Assembly: GCF_024494725.1 (NCBI RefSeq)
Contig: NZ_JANHDK010000002.1
Coordinates: forward strand, 248,001-312,000
Direction: 5' to 3'
Length of the DNA stretch: 64,000 nucleotides
Source of the DNA: Haloplanus ruber
GTDB taxonomy: Archaea > Halobacteriota > Halobacteria > Halobacteriales > Haloferacaceae
Positions 35,275-44,450 of this stretch are shown piece after piece; the first letter of the stretch is position 1; each line of letters begins with the position of its first letter. Below the pieces are notes generated by a model. That model had not been told where the DNA came from. It was given only the letters and a program-made list of their open reading frames with translations, and ran no database searches. Made by a program: the position numbers and the translations under genes.

Positions 35275-36375
35275 TCACGCCGTCGTTCGTGGCTCCCGTG
35301 TCGTCGATGCCACAGCCGGTGACAGCCCCTCGGGACGGACCGAGGGCTCGGCCGTCCCGTTCGTCGGCGCGGTCACGTTCACCCAGAGGTGGACCTCGCG
35401 GTACGCGTTGTCGGTCGTCGGCTCAGCGGGCAGATCGCCTCTGTACAACATGTAGGTCAACCGGAGACGTTCGCCCGTCATCGTCGGGGTGAAGCGGTGT
35501 CGGTAGTGCCAACTTTTGTTATGGGGCACCGTCGACGAAAACTGCTCTAACGGTTCGACTTCAAGCACACGCGTCGAGTTGTCTTCGATGCGGACGCGTT
35601 GAAGTTCGCTGACCACGGTGTAGGTAACCGTTTCGTACTCGTAGTTGCCGACGCCGACGATCAACTGCTGAGACTCGCCGGCAGTGAACTCCGTCGGGTA
35701 GTCGTCGGCAACAAGCTCGCCGCTCTCGTCTTCTGTTAAGATGTAGAACTCGGAGAATGTCCCGGCCTGTCGTGGGGCGCCGACCGCGTAGCCGACGCTT
35801 CCGAGGGCCAAGATGACACTCACCACCACCAGGATATTAAGTGCGAGGTCGGTTCGCGTGTCCGGTTCAAGTAGCGTCGAACGGGCCCGCTCGATCCATC
35901 GCTCGTACGGGATGTGCAATCTGTCCGAAGGGTCGAGAGCGGTTCGGCGGCGGGCTGCGAGATACGCCAACGCAAGTGTGAGCGCACCGATCGGAGCCAC
36001 GGTTGAAACGAGACGGCTTGCTCCTGGGATGAGGCTCAGTATCAGATCGGTGGCGACAACGATAGCGAGACTCGCGCCGAATGAAAGGGCGGCCCGCTTG
36101 GAGCCGCTCATCCCACGACTGCCGAGATCGGTCGTCGTTTCGTCGACATCCGGTGCGCTCTCTCCAGCGTGACTACTGGCCGCGGGAAAGAGCACCGCGA
36201 CAACGACGTAACCGGGGGCGAACAGCATGATCGGGAGAGTGATCAAAGTGCTTAGCGTCGTTCCACGTATTCCCGGAAGCAATGAGAGGGCAACAGCGAG
36301 AACGACGAAGATCACAAGACCCACAAGATCGACCGGAGGGGCTCGACGGTCGGCGTCGTGATCTGCACTCATCAA
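35275..36375 (-). CDS. DUF1616 family membrane protein (366 aa)
   Basis: The first pair of helices, LVGLVIFVVLAVALSLLPGI and ITLPIMLFAPGYVVVAVLFP, is the recognisable DUF1616 start. Four helices in all precede an external beta-rich domain of about 170 residues (GTFSEFYILTEDESGELV..., then SQQLIVGVGNYEYETVTYTV), which looks like an Ig-type fold. DUF1616 proteins are common in archaeal surface-glycan and MoxR neighbourhoods; function unknown. It follows the DUF4129 gene on the same strand. Confidence 0.8.
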   Translation of the reverse strand: MMSADHDADRRAPPVDLVGLVIFVVLAVALSLLPGIRGTTLSTLITLPIMLFAPGYVVVAVLFPAASSHAGESAPDVDETTTDLGSRGMSGSKRAALSFGASLAIVVATDLILSLIPGASRLVSTVAPIGALTLALAYLAARRRTALDPSDRLHIPYERWIERARSTLLEPDTRTDLALNILVVVSVILALGSVGYAVGAPRQAGTFSEFYILTEDESGELVADDYPTEFTAGESQQLIVGVGNYEYETVTYTVVSELQRVRIEDNSTRVLEVEPLEQFSSTVPHNKSWHYRHRFTPTMTGERLRLTYMLYRGDLPAEPTTDNAYREVHLWVNVTAPTNGTAEPSVRPEGLSPAVASTTREPRTTA

Positions 36376-36450
36376 CGCCCACTATTCAGACGAGCGACAA
36401 AAATTGGTCGCCCGTGATCGAGACAGCTCGACACTGTCCCGTGATCGATA

Positions 36451-38670
36451 TCAATCATCCGCATGGGACGTTCGATCAGAGACACGTTCCCGCCCGAGAA
36501 CGTGTGCTGCGCTATCGAGGGCAGCATGAGCTGTCTCAACCGTGCTCCGAGCGGGTGAGAACGCCGCACTCTCATAGGCCGCGGTGAGTCGTTCGAGCGC
36601 CTCGCGCTGGTCGTCGGCGAGCGCGTCTCGGTGGACGGTCAGAAGTTCCCAGTGTGTGAGTGACGGGTCGACGCCGAGTCGCGACTGCAAGTGGTGCCTG
36701 ACCGCACCGTAAGCGACGATGACGGCGTCGTCCGTCCGTCCGTCGTTGAACCGGGAGTGAGCCGCCTGCATGAATGTTTCCTCCTGGTCTACGTCGGCGT
36801 CAGCGGTGTCGCCGTCGCCTCCGCGCTCCGTCGCGGGAGACGGCATCTCGGCCGGCCAGTCCGTCCCAGCACTACCGGAGTCGTGTCCGAGCAACGATCC
36901 TACGGCGCCGATACGTCGGCTCATGCCGCCAAATCGGAGACGACCACGGCCCCGGAGGGCCGCCCCCGACGCGACGAGAAAGATGAGGAGGACAGCGAGC
37001 GAGCCGACGGCGAAGGGCACGGGATCGAGGCGCAACAGCGGTTGGATGCGGTCGGCGACGACCTCACTAGCGGGGGGTATCTCCGGTAAGCCCGTCGAGA
37101 CGGGTCCGACGCCCGCCCGAAGTTCGACCGGTTCGAGATTGCCGCCCGGGGGATCGTAGACGACCGTCAGTACCGCCGTCCCGTTCGCAGGGAGATCGAG
37201 AAGCGAGACGTTGCGCTCGAAGGTGCCTTCGTCGGAGAGCGAGACAGTCGTGATGGGGTTCCCGTCGCGGCGAATCTCCAGACTCGCATTGGAGACGCGC
37301 GTCGTCCCGACTCGCATGGCGCCAAAGATCCGAGCAGTATCGGCGTCGAGGCGTTCGGTACCGGCGAAGAGTCGCGGAGTCGTCCGCTCCACCTCGACGG
37401 AACGGGATACCGGATCGGCCCGGAGCGCGCGGTCGCCCGGCGCCAGCGAGACGGTGAGTGACGACGATCCGGAGGGGACGGCCGCGGGAACTTGTCCCGT
37501 CGCCACGAATCTCCCCGTCTCGTTGGTTTCCGTCGTGGCCAAGGGAGTCCCGTCGACCGAGACGATCACGGAGGCGTTCGGCGCGCCGACGCCGCCAGCG
37601 CCGAGTCGCCCGCGGACCCGCAGTTCGTCGCCGAACCCGACCGTGGAGGTCGTCTCGTTCAACTGCAGGGTCGCCTCGGTCGGCCGGACCGAGACGTTGG
37701 TTCGGTTCTCGACCGGCGTGTATTCGGAGTCGTCGCGGGGACGGTACCGGACGACGACCGTCGCGTTCCCGACGGGTGCCGCGGTCGGCCGGTAGGTGAC
37801 GTTGAACGTTCCGTTCGCGTTCGTTTCGGTTCGAAGGGTCATCTCGGGGGTCTGAACGACGATGGAGCGGTCCGACAGCGGGCGTCCGTCGTCGGGGTCG
37901 GACAGTCGTCCACGGACGACGGCCGGATCGTCGAACGACGCCGGGGTCACGTTCCGGGAGAGAACGAGTCGGGGCGGGTTGAACGACGCGGTTCGGACCT
38001 CCTCGGTCGTCGCGGAGGCGTTCGACATCGTCGACGACGTGATCGAACGGGCACGGGAAACGGGGATGGTGCTGTTGCCGGCGAGGATCCGATAGTCGGA
38101 TATAACCCGGTCGCCCGCGGCCACGACGGCGTCACCCTGCTGTGAGACGCGGCGGGCGAGCGCCTGTGCCCGCCGAACCCGACCCTGCTGGCGCACCCGA
38201 CGGTAGGTTTCGAGCGTCGAACGGTAGCGAACGACCGCCCGGACGAACGCGAACTGGTGTTCGGCCGTCCGGTTCAGTACGCGACTCGCCGCGTCATCGC
38301 CGGGATCGCCGGTCAGTCGCGCCACGTTGGAGTATCGCGCCGCGAGAGACGAATACGCGCCGCCCTCGGTGAGAGCGGCACAGGTACCGTTGGCCGCAGG
38401 GTCAGTCCGGCGGGCGCAGTCCGCAAGCGTCGTCCCGATCCGGTCGCCGAGCCAAGATTGGACGGCCGTGAGGTTGCCACGCGCACGCACGTTGTCTGGG
38501 TTCTGATGCACCGTCGTCGAGTTGTTCGTCGACTGCATCTGTGCCGCCGTCGGGTCGGCGGCTGGCTCGGTAGTCTCGGCGGTCACAGGTGTCGTCGCGG
38601 GCATCACGACCGGCGTGACGAGCAACAGTACCCCGATCACGACGGCCGCCCTCTGGCGCGTGTCGGTCAT
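36451..38670 (-). CDS. DUF4129 domain membrane protein with Ig-like repeats (739 aa)
   Basis: A signal peptide-like start (AAVVIGVLLLVTPVVMPA) is followed by a helical region (residues 60-230), several beta-sandwich modules (VVRGRLSDPDDGRPLSDRSI..., LRVRGRLGAGGVGAPNASV), one transmembrane helix (VPFAVGSLAVLLIFLVASGA) and a cytoplasmic C-terminal DUF4129-type domain (HSRFNDGRTDDAVIVAYGAVRHHLQSRLGVDPSLTHWELL). This links an external domain to MoxR partners inside. The gene lies directly after MoxR in the same direction, so it is a likely component of that system. Confidence 0.78.
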   Translation of the reverse strand: MTDTRQRAAVVIGVLLLVTPVVMPATTPVTAETTEPAADPTAAQMQSTNNSTTVHQNPDNVRARGNLTAVQSWLGDRIGTTLADCARRTDPAANGTCAALTEGGAYSSLAARYSNVARLTGDPGDDAASRVLNRTAEHQFAFVRAVVRYRSTLETYRRVRQQGRVRRAQALARRVSQQGDAVVAAGDRVISDYRILAGNSTIPVSRARSITSSTMSNASATTEEVRTASFNPPRLVLSRNVTPASFDDPAVVRGRLSDPDDGRPLSDRSIVVQTPEMTLRTETNANGTFNVTYRPTAAPVGNATVVVRYRPRDDSEYTPVENRTNVSVRPTEATLQLNETTSTVGFGDELRVRGRLGAGGVGAPNASVIVSVDGTPLATTETNETGRFVATGQVPAAVPSGSSSLTVSLAPGDRALRADPVSRSVEVERTTPRLFAGTERLDADTARIFGAMRVGTTRVSNASLEIRRDGNPITTVSLSDEGTFERNVSLLDLPANGTAVLTVVYDPPGGNLEPVELRAGVGPVSTGLPEIPPASEVVADRIQPLLRLDPVPFAVGSLAVLLIFLVASGAALRGRGRLRFGGMSRRIGAVGSLLGHDSGSAGTDWPAEMPSPATERGGDGDTADADVDQEETFMQAAHSRFNDGRTDDAVIVAYGAVRHHLQSRLGVDPSLTHWELLTVHRDALADDQREALERLTAAYESAAFSPARSTVETAHAALDSAAHVLGRERVSDRTSHADD

Positions 38671-38740
38671 CGGTCGTTCGTGTCACTACCGGAGCGGTCG
38701 GATGCCGATCGGGATGGGGGTCGGCTGGGTGACACGAGGA

Positions 38741-39799
38741 TCAGTCGTCGGTCCCGTCGGCGTCGTCGGGGGCGTCGCCGCCGTCGCCGACGGGGGTCGC
38801 AGCGGTGGTTTCCGCGCTAGCGTGCGTGTAGTCCGCACTCGCATCCGGCGGCGTCACGTCGGCGAGAACGTTCCGGATGACCGCCCGGGGCGCGACGTCG
38901 CTCAGTTCCGCGTCCGTCGAGAGGACGAGTCGGTGGGCCAACACCGGCTCGGCCAAGGCCTTCGGATCGTCGGGGATGGCGTAACTGCGCCCTCGGATCG
39001 CGGCGCGGGCCTTCGAGGCCTGGAGCAGGGCGATGGCAGCACGGGGAGAGGCCCCGTAGGCGACGTCGGCGCTCTCTCGTGTCCGCTCGACGATGTCGAG
39101 AACGTAGTCCCGGACCTCCGCGTTCAGAAACACGTCGTCGACGGCTCGCTGGGCGGCGAGGATGCCGTCGGCGTCGACGACGGGCGTGACGTCGTCGGAG
39201 TCTTGGGCGGGGTCGGCGTCGAACGCGTCGAGCAGTTCGGTTTCGAGCGATCGATCCGGAATTCCGACCCGGAGCTTCGCCAGAAAGCGGTCGCGCTGGG
39301 CCTCCGGCAGGCCGAACGTGCCCTCCATCTCGATTGGGTTCTGGGTCGCCACGACCATGAACGGCTCCGGGAGGTCGTGAGTCTCGCCCTCGATGGTCAC
39401 CTGTCCCTCCTGCATGGCTTCGAGCAGCGCGCTCTGTGTCTTCGGCGTCGCGCGGTTGATCTCGTCGACGACGACGAGATTCGAGAAGATCGGCCCCTTC
39501 TGCAGATCGAACTCCCCCGTTTCGGCGCGATAGATCCGGGTCCCCGTGATGTCCGCCGGAAGAAGGTCTGGGGTCATCTGGATGCGGCGATAGTCGAACC
39601 CGAGCGTGCGCGCAAAGAGGGTCGCTATCGTCGTCTTGGCCACCCCCGGGACGCCTTCGAGCAGGACGTGTCCCCGCGTGAACAGCGCGATAGTGAGCCC
39701 CTCCAGGATCTCCCTGTTGCCGACGAGCACCTGCCCCGCTTCGGTTCGTATCCCGTCGAACAACGCAGCGGGGTCACCCATTGTCTCCTCTGTTGTCAT
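38741..39799 (-). CDS. MoxR-family AAA+ ATPase (352 aa)
   Basis: The core MoxR pattern is complete: LVGNREILEGLTIALFTRGHVLLEGVPGVAKTTIA (Walker A GVPGVAKT), VVVDEINRA (Walker B), VVATQNPIEMEGTFGLPEAQRDRF (sensor 1 and Arg finger region) and SPRAAIALLQASKA. MoxR ATPases act as chaperones that insert cofactors or mature vWA/DUF58 partners. The start may be the ATG at 39799 or at 39781 (MGDPAALFDG); both overlap the end of the DUF4350 gene, so the two are translationally coupled. Confidence 0.9.
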   Translation of the reverse strand: MTTEETMGDPAALFDGIRTEAGQVLVGNREILEGLTIALFTRGHVLLEGVPGVAKTTIATLFARTLGFDYRRIQMTPDLLPADITGTRIYRAETGEFDLQKGPIFSNLVVVDEINRATPKTQSALLEAMQEGQVTIEGETHDLPEPFMVVATQNPIEMEGTFGLPEAQRDRFLAKLRVGIPDRSLETELLDAFDADPAQDSDDVTPVVDADGILAAQRAVDDVFLNAEVRDYVLDIVERTRESADVAYGASPRAAIALLQASKARAAIRGRSYAIPDDPKALAEPVLAHRLVLSTDAELSDVAPRAVIRNVLADVTPPDASADYTHASAETTAATPVGDGGDAPDDADGTDD

Positions 39800-40859
39800 T
39801 GGTCGACTCAAGTGTCTCTTGTTCACCATCAGTGATAACTCCTGCCACCAGACGTGTCAGAACCTCGTTATTCCAGTCGGGATGTCGACGGGCGAGCCCA
39901 CGGCGGAGGCGGTCGCGTGAGGCAGCCGTCGGGTCTCTCGATTTCGACCGCGACCTCGACAGGCGATCCCTGACGAACCGTGTGTTCACGGCCAGCAGAA
40001 TCACCAGGAGACCGACCCCGACGAGAACCAACAGGCCAGGGCTCTGCTGGAGCGCGAGCGTCGCGCTGGCGAGCAAGGGAAGCCCGCTCGTGTGCGAGTA
40101 ATCGAGGACCGTCGTCCTGGCACCGTCGACGAGTCCACGAACGAAACGTCGGTTTCCCTCGTGTTCGAGCATGGCGTTGATGAAGAGACTGGAGTCGGCG
40201 ACGACGATAGCCTGCCCCTCCCCGACCTGTTCGACGGTGACGACGGGGTAGCGCCGCAGCGACTCGGTGCCGTCGAGTCGTTCGTTCCCGTTCGCGTCGA
40301 CGTACGCGAACGGCGATGTTTCGACGAGAACGTTCGCGTCGCCGGGGCGGAGAGCGGTGCCGTGATTCAAGACGAGTTCGTCGACGCCAGCCGTCGGGCC
40401 GGCATCCCTGACACCGGTCGCGGCCGTGATATTCGGCGATCGGTAGTAGTGTCGCTCGTCGCGCACCGGCCGGCCGTCGACGCGGGCGCTGGCGCCGATT
40501 CGCTGGAGCAGCGGGTTCGTCTGCGGGCCGAAGTCCTCCGCGACGACGAGCGTCCCGCCCGCACGAACGAACCGTCGGAGTCGTGTCGCCTCCGCGTCAC
40601 TGTACGGCTCGTCGGGCGAGAGGACGATGGCGACAGTGCCCTCAGGCGCGACGCCGTCGTAGGCTGTCATCCGGGGAGCGAGCAAGAGCGACGTCTCGGC
40701 CGCACCGACCTCGCTCCGAAGCTCCGACGTACCCGACCAGCCCGGGTTGTACGCGCCGAAGGCGTCGTCGGAGACGGACACCGCCCACCCGCCGGTGACG
40801 AGGAGGGCAACGGCCAGTCCAACCGCGAGCATGCCCGGAACGCCCTGAAGTCGGACCAT
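39774..40859 (-). CDS. DUF4350 domain membrane protein (361 aa)
   Basis: An ATG at 40859 (MVRLQGVPGMLAVGLAVAL) overlaps the stop of the small membrane protein upstream. One N-terminal helix is followed by an external DUF4350-type domain (VAIVLSPDEPYSDAEATRLRRFVRAGGTLVVAEDFG, FINAMLEHEGNRRFVRGLVDG), a fold related to glutamine amidotransferases without their nucleophile. A second helix (LLVLVGVGLLVILLAVN) and a basic cytoplasmic tail follow. DUF4350 genes regularly neighbour moxR; function unknown. Confidence 0.82.
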   Translation of the reverse strand: MVRLQGVPGMLAVGLAVALLVTGGWAVSVSDDAFGAYNPGWSGTSELRSEVGAAETSLLLAPRMTAYDGVAPEGTVAIVLSPDEPYSDAEATRLRRFVRAGGTLVVAEDFGPQTNPLLQRIGASARVDGRPVRDERHYYRSPNITAATGVRDAGPTAGVDELVLNHGTALRPGDANVLVETSPFAYVDANGNERLDGTESLRRYPVVTVEQVGEGQAIVVADSSLFINAMLEHEGNRRFVRGLVDGARTTVLDYSHTSGLPLLASATLALQQSPGLLVLVGVGLLVILLAVNTRFVRDRLSRSRSKSRDPTAASRDRLRRGLARRHPDWNNEVLTRLVAGVITDGEQETLESTNDNRGDNG

Positions 40860-41134
40860 CAGAACACCTCGGGCGGGAGCAAGGCCAGCAGGCGCCGGAG
40901 GAGAATGTAGCCGAAGCCGGCAAGCCCGAGCAGGACCACCCAGCGCAACCGTCGGCGCCAGCGGGGTGTCACCCTGAACGGCGCGGTCAGTTCGACGGCG
41001 ATCAACAGGCCGATGAGCGAGACGATAAAAAATAGTTCGTACGTAAGCGACTCCAAGAGTGTGAGCACGAGCGCCGCGGCCAGCATCCACGCGACGTGGA
41101 TATGAACGAACCGACGGCGTTTCGTGACGGGCAT
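40859..41134 (-). CDS. Small membrane protein heading the MoxR operon (91 aa)
   Basis: The frame from the ATG at 41134 encodes MPVTKRRRFVHIHVAWMLAA, with three hydrophobic helices (AWMLAAALVLTLLESL, LFFIVSLIGLLIAVEL, WVVLLGLAGFGYILL) and a basic N-terminus. Its TGA overlaps the next ATG (TGATG), so it is the first gene of the minus-strand unit DUF4350-MoxR-DUF4129. Unknown function. Confidence 0.65.
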   Translation of the reverse strand: MPVTKRRRFVHIHVAWMLAAALVLTLLESLTYELFFIVSLIGLLIAVELTAPFRVTPRWRRRLRWVVLLGLAGFGYILLRRLLALLPPEVF

Positions 41135-41285
41135 ACGATCAGCCACGACACCCACCGATTTGAACGTGACGCCTGTTCGACAATCTATCGGGGTGTCATA
41201 TCCATCTGTCCGCGACTCGGGTTGGCAATCAGCAGTGATAGATGGGCGAAAAGGTACATCACTGACTTCACGAAAACACGCGAGC

Positions 41286-41486
41286 ATGAAGCAATACGAG
41301 TCGCCGGAGGTCGTCGAACTCGGCGACATCGATGAGGTGACCGACACGTGGAACCAGTCACCAGCGGGAAACGATCACACGACGAAATGGGATGACGACG
41401 GCTGGGACTGGGGCTGGGGAGATGACGACCACGACGACTGGGACTGGGGTTGGGGGGACGACGATGACGACGACTGGGGCCGGTAA
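41286..41486 (+). CDS. RiPP precursor with lasso-type leader and Trp/Asp/Gly repeat core (66 aa)
   Basis: Residues 4-19 carry the same leader motif as the two lasso precursors: Tyr4-x-x-Pro7-x5-Gly13-x5-Thr19. After a linker (NQSPAGNDHTTKWDDDG) comes a perfect 12-residue tandem repeat, WDWGWGDDDHDD at 40-51 and WDWGWGDDDDDD at 52-63, then WGR. Such a core is unlike any lasso peptide I know: no fitting short ring, eight Trp in 66 residues, and 24 Asp. The kinase-like gene begins 21 bases after its stop, with no B2 or C gene beside it. The B1 at 5751 could recognise the leader in trans. Possibly a metal-binding or modified surface peptide; function unknown. Confidence 0.7.
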   Translation: MKQYESPEVVELGDIDEVTDTWNQSPAGNDHTTKWDDDGWDWGWGDDDHDDWDWGWGDDDDDDWGR

Positions 41487-41507
41487 GAGCGAAACGAGGA
41501 CGCGGTC

Positions 41508-42425
41508 GTGACGAACCCCGGGCGAGACAGATACGAGGCGTTCGGGCTCTCGGTCGCGTCGGCGTGGCCGCTCTCGCAGCTTTCGCCCGTCGAGGGACAG
41601 TCCGCCGAGCCGGACGTGATCGTCGAAACCGGAGCGTTACCCCAGCGCCCCGAAGGCGTCACGGAGGAGTCGACGACGATCCACGCGGACGACGACCGAG
41701 GATTCACCACCCTCCGAACACCCGATGCACTCTACTGGTTCTACGAGGGTGTCGGCACGCTTCGGATTCGAGAGGGACGTGACATCGTCGTCGACCCGGC
41801 ACCGGCCGCCGCGCGAGCGGCAGTCGAGCGACTGCTCCTCGGACCGGGGATGCAGTCGGTGCTCGTCCAGCGGGAACACCTAGTATTGCACGCCAGCGCG
41901 GTCGTGATCGGGGATAGCCTCGTCGCGGTGGCCGGCCCGTCCGGGCGGGGGAAGTCGACGGTGGCCGCGGCGTGTTCTGCCGCGGGGCACGTCGTTCACG
42001 CCGACGACACCGTGGCGGTCGACTCCGGTGACTGCGGGCCGTGTGTCCCGCCGGGAGTTCCGTCGCTCGGGGTGGCTCCCGTGGTCGCCAACTCGCTGTC
42101 GCTGGGGGGCGACGAGGTTGAAGGAAGAATCGCGGTCGACGACGACCGCTTCTCGGACGGAGCACGGCGGATCGAGCGGGTCTACCTGCTGGCGGACGAC
42201 GAGGCGTTCGGCGTCGATCCGCTACCGAACGGGGCCGCCGTGTTCGCACTGTTGCGGGCCTCGTACTCCCTGTACGACGACACGAACGCGGACAGGGCGG
42301 CCAGCCACCTGAGCGCCTGCGGGACGCTCGCGGGTACGGCAAGGATTCGGCGACTTCGGCGGCCTCGGTCGCTGGATCGACTCCCCGAACTCGTCCGGTT
42401 GTTGGAACGGGATCTGAGCGACTAA
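41508..42425 (+). CDS. HPr kinase-like protein paired with the Trp/Asp precursor (305 aa)
   Basis: It starts with GTG at 41508. The P-loop GPSGRGKST is preceded by [18 protein letters not shown] and followed by VHADDTVAV, the HPr kinase/phosphorylase-like pattern. It is homologous along its whole length to the lasso-locus kinase ([17 protein letters not shown] against YRVYGLVVRSDIELPEL at the N-terminus). It lies 21 bases after the precursor gene and is almost certainly co-transcribed. Known homologues phosphorylate a C-terminal Ser of lasso precursors, but this precursor ends in Arg and has few hydroxyl residues (Ser6, Ser25 and Thr19, 21, 32, 33), so the target or chemistry may differ. Its end overlaps the convergent MinD-like gene by 4 bases. 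Confidence 0.8.
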   Translation: MTNPGRDRYEAFGLSVASAWPLSQLSPVEGQSAEPDVIVETGALPQRPEGVTEESTTIHADDDRGFTTLRTPDALYWFYEGVGTLRIREGRDIVVDPAPAAARAAVERLLLGPGMQSVLVQREHLVLHASAVVIGDSLVAVAGPSGRGKSTVAAACSAAGHVVHADDTVAVDSGDCGPCVPPGVPSLGVAPVVANSLSLGGDEVEGRIAVDDDRFSDGARRIERVYLLADDEAFGVDPLPNGAAVFALLRASYSLYDDTNADRAASHLSACGTLAGTARIRRLRRPRSLDRLPELVRLLERDLSD

Positions 42426-44269
42426 ACTGTGCCGCCGTATCCGCCCTCGCCGTACCCGAACTCGCCGTAGTCGTCCACATCGTCGTCCGGAACCGGAGTT
42501 GGCGTGCTGGTGGGTGTCTCTGTTGGTGTTGGAGTGCTGGTAGGAGTCTCTGTCGGCGTTGGCGTGCTGGTAGGGGTCTCCGTCGGCGTCGGCGTTGGCG
42601 TTGGGGTGCTGGTAGGAGTCTCTGTTGGCGTCGGCGTTGGGGTGCTGGTAGGAGTCTCTGTTGGCGTCGGCGTTGGGGTGCTGGTAGGAGTCTCTGTTGG
42701 CGTCGGCGTTGGGGTGCTGGTAGGAGTCTCTGTTGGCGTCGGCGTTGGTGTACTGGTAGGAGTCTCCGTTGGTGTACTGGTAGGAGTCTCCGTTGGTGTA
42801 CTGGTAGGAGTCTCTGTTGGCGTCGGCGTTGGGGTGCTGGTAGGAGTCTCCGTCGGCGTGCTGGTGGGTGTCTCCGTCGGTGTACTGGTAGGAGTCTCCG
42901 TCGGCGTACTAGTAGGAGTCTCTGTCGGCGTACTAGTAGGTGTAGGAGTCGAGGTGGTCTGTGACGAGCCACCACCACCGCCACCACCACCGACTGCAGC
43001 GGCGGGGGACGGCGAATCGGGCGTAGGTGTTGGCGTTGGCGTTTTGGTTGGCGTCGCCGTCGACGTGTCGGTTGGTATCGCGGTCACCGTGTCGGTTGGC
43101 GTCGTCGCCGCGGATTCGGTCGCAGTCGCCGTCGGGGTCGCGGTTTCGTCGTTCGCCGCGATGGAGGTGGCGGTCCGGGTCGCCGTCGCGGTCGGCGATT
43201 CGGTCGTTGCCGTCCCGCCGTTGTTCGTGAGCGGCGTCCCTCCGTATCCGAAGCCCTCGACGTCGGGAACCGATTCGGTCGGCGCCGCGTTCTCGACGTC
43301 GCTCGGGCCGAGAAGACCGGTCGAGAACGCACCCACGATCCCCATGACGAGCGTTACGAGGGCGCGACGGGTAGTCAGGAGGGGCGCGGAGTCCTCGTCT
43401 GGCCCCGCGGACGGCTCGCCGTCTGTGGACGCGGTACCCCGCCCGGCAGGTGCCGTATCGGCGTCGGCTCCGTCCGACGAGTCGCCGCCCGATCCATCCG
43501 TCACCGCGTCCCCGGCGAGCGACGCTTCGAGTTCGTGGACGGGCGTCTCGCCCTCGGCGACCGCTCCGTCGTCGGTTCCGAGCGCCGTCTTGGGAGAATC
43601 GATCAGGCTCGTCGCAAGGTCCTCGGCAGCCAGCGACAGCGGGTGTTCGGGCGCGTTACTCAGGAAGGAGAGATCCGACTGATCGCCGTCTATCTCCGGG
43701 ATCCGACCGATTTCCGGGGCGTCACGGTCGAGCGGTTCGGGATCGGACCCATCCTCGACACGCGTCAAGACGGTCCCGATGGGTTCGTTGCCCCGGTCGT
43801 CTAGGTGTTCGAGGAGGATCGCGGAGTCCTGTCGGGCGATACGTCCCGGCGTCGAGACGACGAGAGTTCCGTCGGCGGCGTCGAGTGCCACGCTCGTATC
43901 CGGCGCAGTCGGGCGACCTGTATCGAGAAGGACGACGTCGAACGTTTCGACTCGTTCGGCGAGTTCGTGCAATCCCGACGGATCGACGGTCGCGAACGCG
44001 TCCGCCGTTCGTGAACCCGACAGGAGTGAAACGCCCGTCGGCGTCGAACACACGGCGTCGTCGAGGGATACGTCCCCGGCGAGGACGTCGTGAACCGTCG
44101 GTTCGTCCGCGTCAAGGCCGAGATACGCTCCCAGATCGGGACTCGTGAGGTCAAAATCGACTAACAGGACGGCGTGCCCGGCATCGGCGAGTGCGTCGCC
44201 GAGCGCCGCGACGGTGACGGTTTTCCCGACACCGCGTTTTCCGCTCGCCACGGCGTAGATGTCCACCAT
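42422..44269 (-). CDS. MinD/ParA-like ATPase fused to a membrane-anchored Thr/Pro stalk (615 aa)
   Basis: Residues 1 to about 230 are a MinD/ParA-type P-loop ATPase: [20 protein letters not shown] (deviant Walker A), [19 protein letters not shown] and [12 protein letters not shown]. An acidic linker follows, then one hydrophobic helix ([18 protein letters not shown], about residue 310). Next comes a Thr/Ser/Pro/Ala-rich region, an eight-Gly run, and about 130 residues of [10 protein letters not shown] repeats, which are probably glycosylated outside the cell. The last residues are [15 protein letters not shown]. Such a fusion would place a cytosolic positioning ATPase on the inside of a surface stalk, which is unusual. 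The coding repeats at 42500-42955 could slip during replication. Confidence 0.75.
   Translation of the reverse strand: MVDIYAVASGKRGVGKTVTVAALGDALADAGHAVLLVDFDLTSPDLGAYLGLDADEPTVHDVLAGDVSLDDAVCSTPTGVSLLSGSRTADAFATVDPSGLHELAERVETFDVVLLDTGRPTAPDTSVALDAADGTLVVSTPGRIARQDSAILLEHLDDRGNEPIGTVLTRVEDGSDPEPLDRDAPEIGRIPEIDGDQSDLSFLSNAPEHPLSLAAEDLATSLIDSPKTALGTDDGAVAEGETPVHELEASLAGDAVTDGSGGDSSDGADADTAPAGRGTASTDGEPSAGPDEDSAPLLTTRRALVTLVMGIVGAFSTGLLGPSDVENAAPTESVPDVEGFGYGGTPLTNNGGTATTESPTATATRTATSIAANDETATPTATATESAATTPTDTVTAIPTDTSTATPTKTPTPTPTPDSPSPAAAVGGGGGGGGSSQTTSTPTPTSTPTETPTSTPTETPTSTPTETPTSTPTETPTSTPTPTPTETPTSTPTETPTSTPTETPTSTPTPTPTETPTSTPTPTPTETPTSTPTPTPTETPTSTPTPTPTETPTSTPTPTPTPTETPTSTPTPTETPTSTPTPTETPTSTPTPVPDDDVDDYGEFGYGEGGYGGTV
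42500..42955. repeat. Tandem repeats encoding Pro-Thr-Glu-Thr-Pro-Thr-Ser-Thr units
   Basis: A short unit of about 30 bases (GTGCTGGTAGGAGTCTC and variants on the plus strand) is repeated more than ten times with small changes. It lies inside the MinD fusion gene and keeps both strands open, which explains a long Val-Gly frame on the other strand. Unit number is likely to vary between strains. Confidence 0.85.
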
Positions 44270-44450
44270 TTGGAATCACGACGGACTCAACGGTCCCGAA
44301 ATATATGCTCGCGGGCGCAATTATCAACAGAGAATTTTGTGGCGTCCGCGTGAATCAAGATAATGATAAGGAGGAGTACTGCTGAGATAGACGTTAGCGA
44401 GCCGAGATTAGAAGATAAGCCAGCGGTTCTGATGCCGAGGACAGCTCCGA
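44270..44450. promoter_or_regulatory. Upstream region of the MinD fusion gene
   Basis: AT-richer than its surroundings. It contains a plus-strand AAATATATG (about 44299-44307) that on the minus strand gives a TATA-like CATATATTT about 30 bases above the MinD start. No gene seen. Confidence 0.4.

Noticed and set aside
42500-42955. CRISPR-like repeat array
   Set aside because: Repeats are short, contiguous and in frame with no unique spacers; they are coding repeats.
42504-43682. Long plus-strand ORF of Val-Gly-Val repeats
   Set aside because: It is the antisense frame of the Thr/Pro repeats of the MinD fusion gene; low complexity, no start signal and no independent motif.
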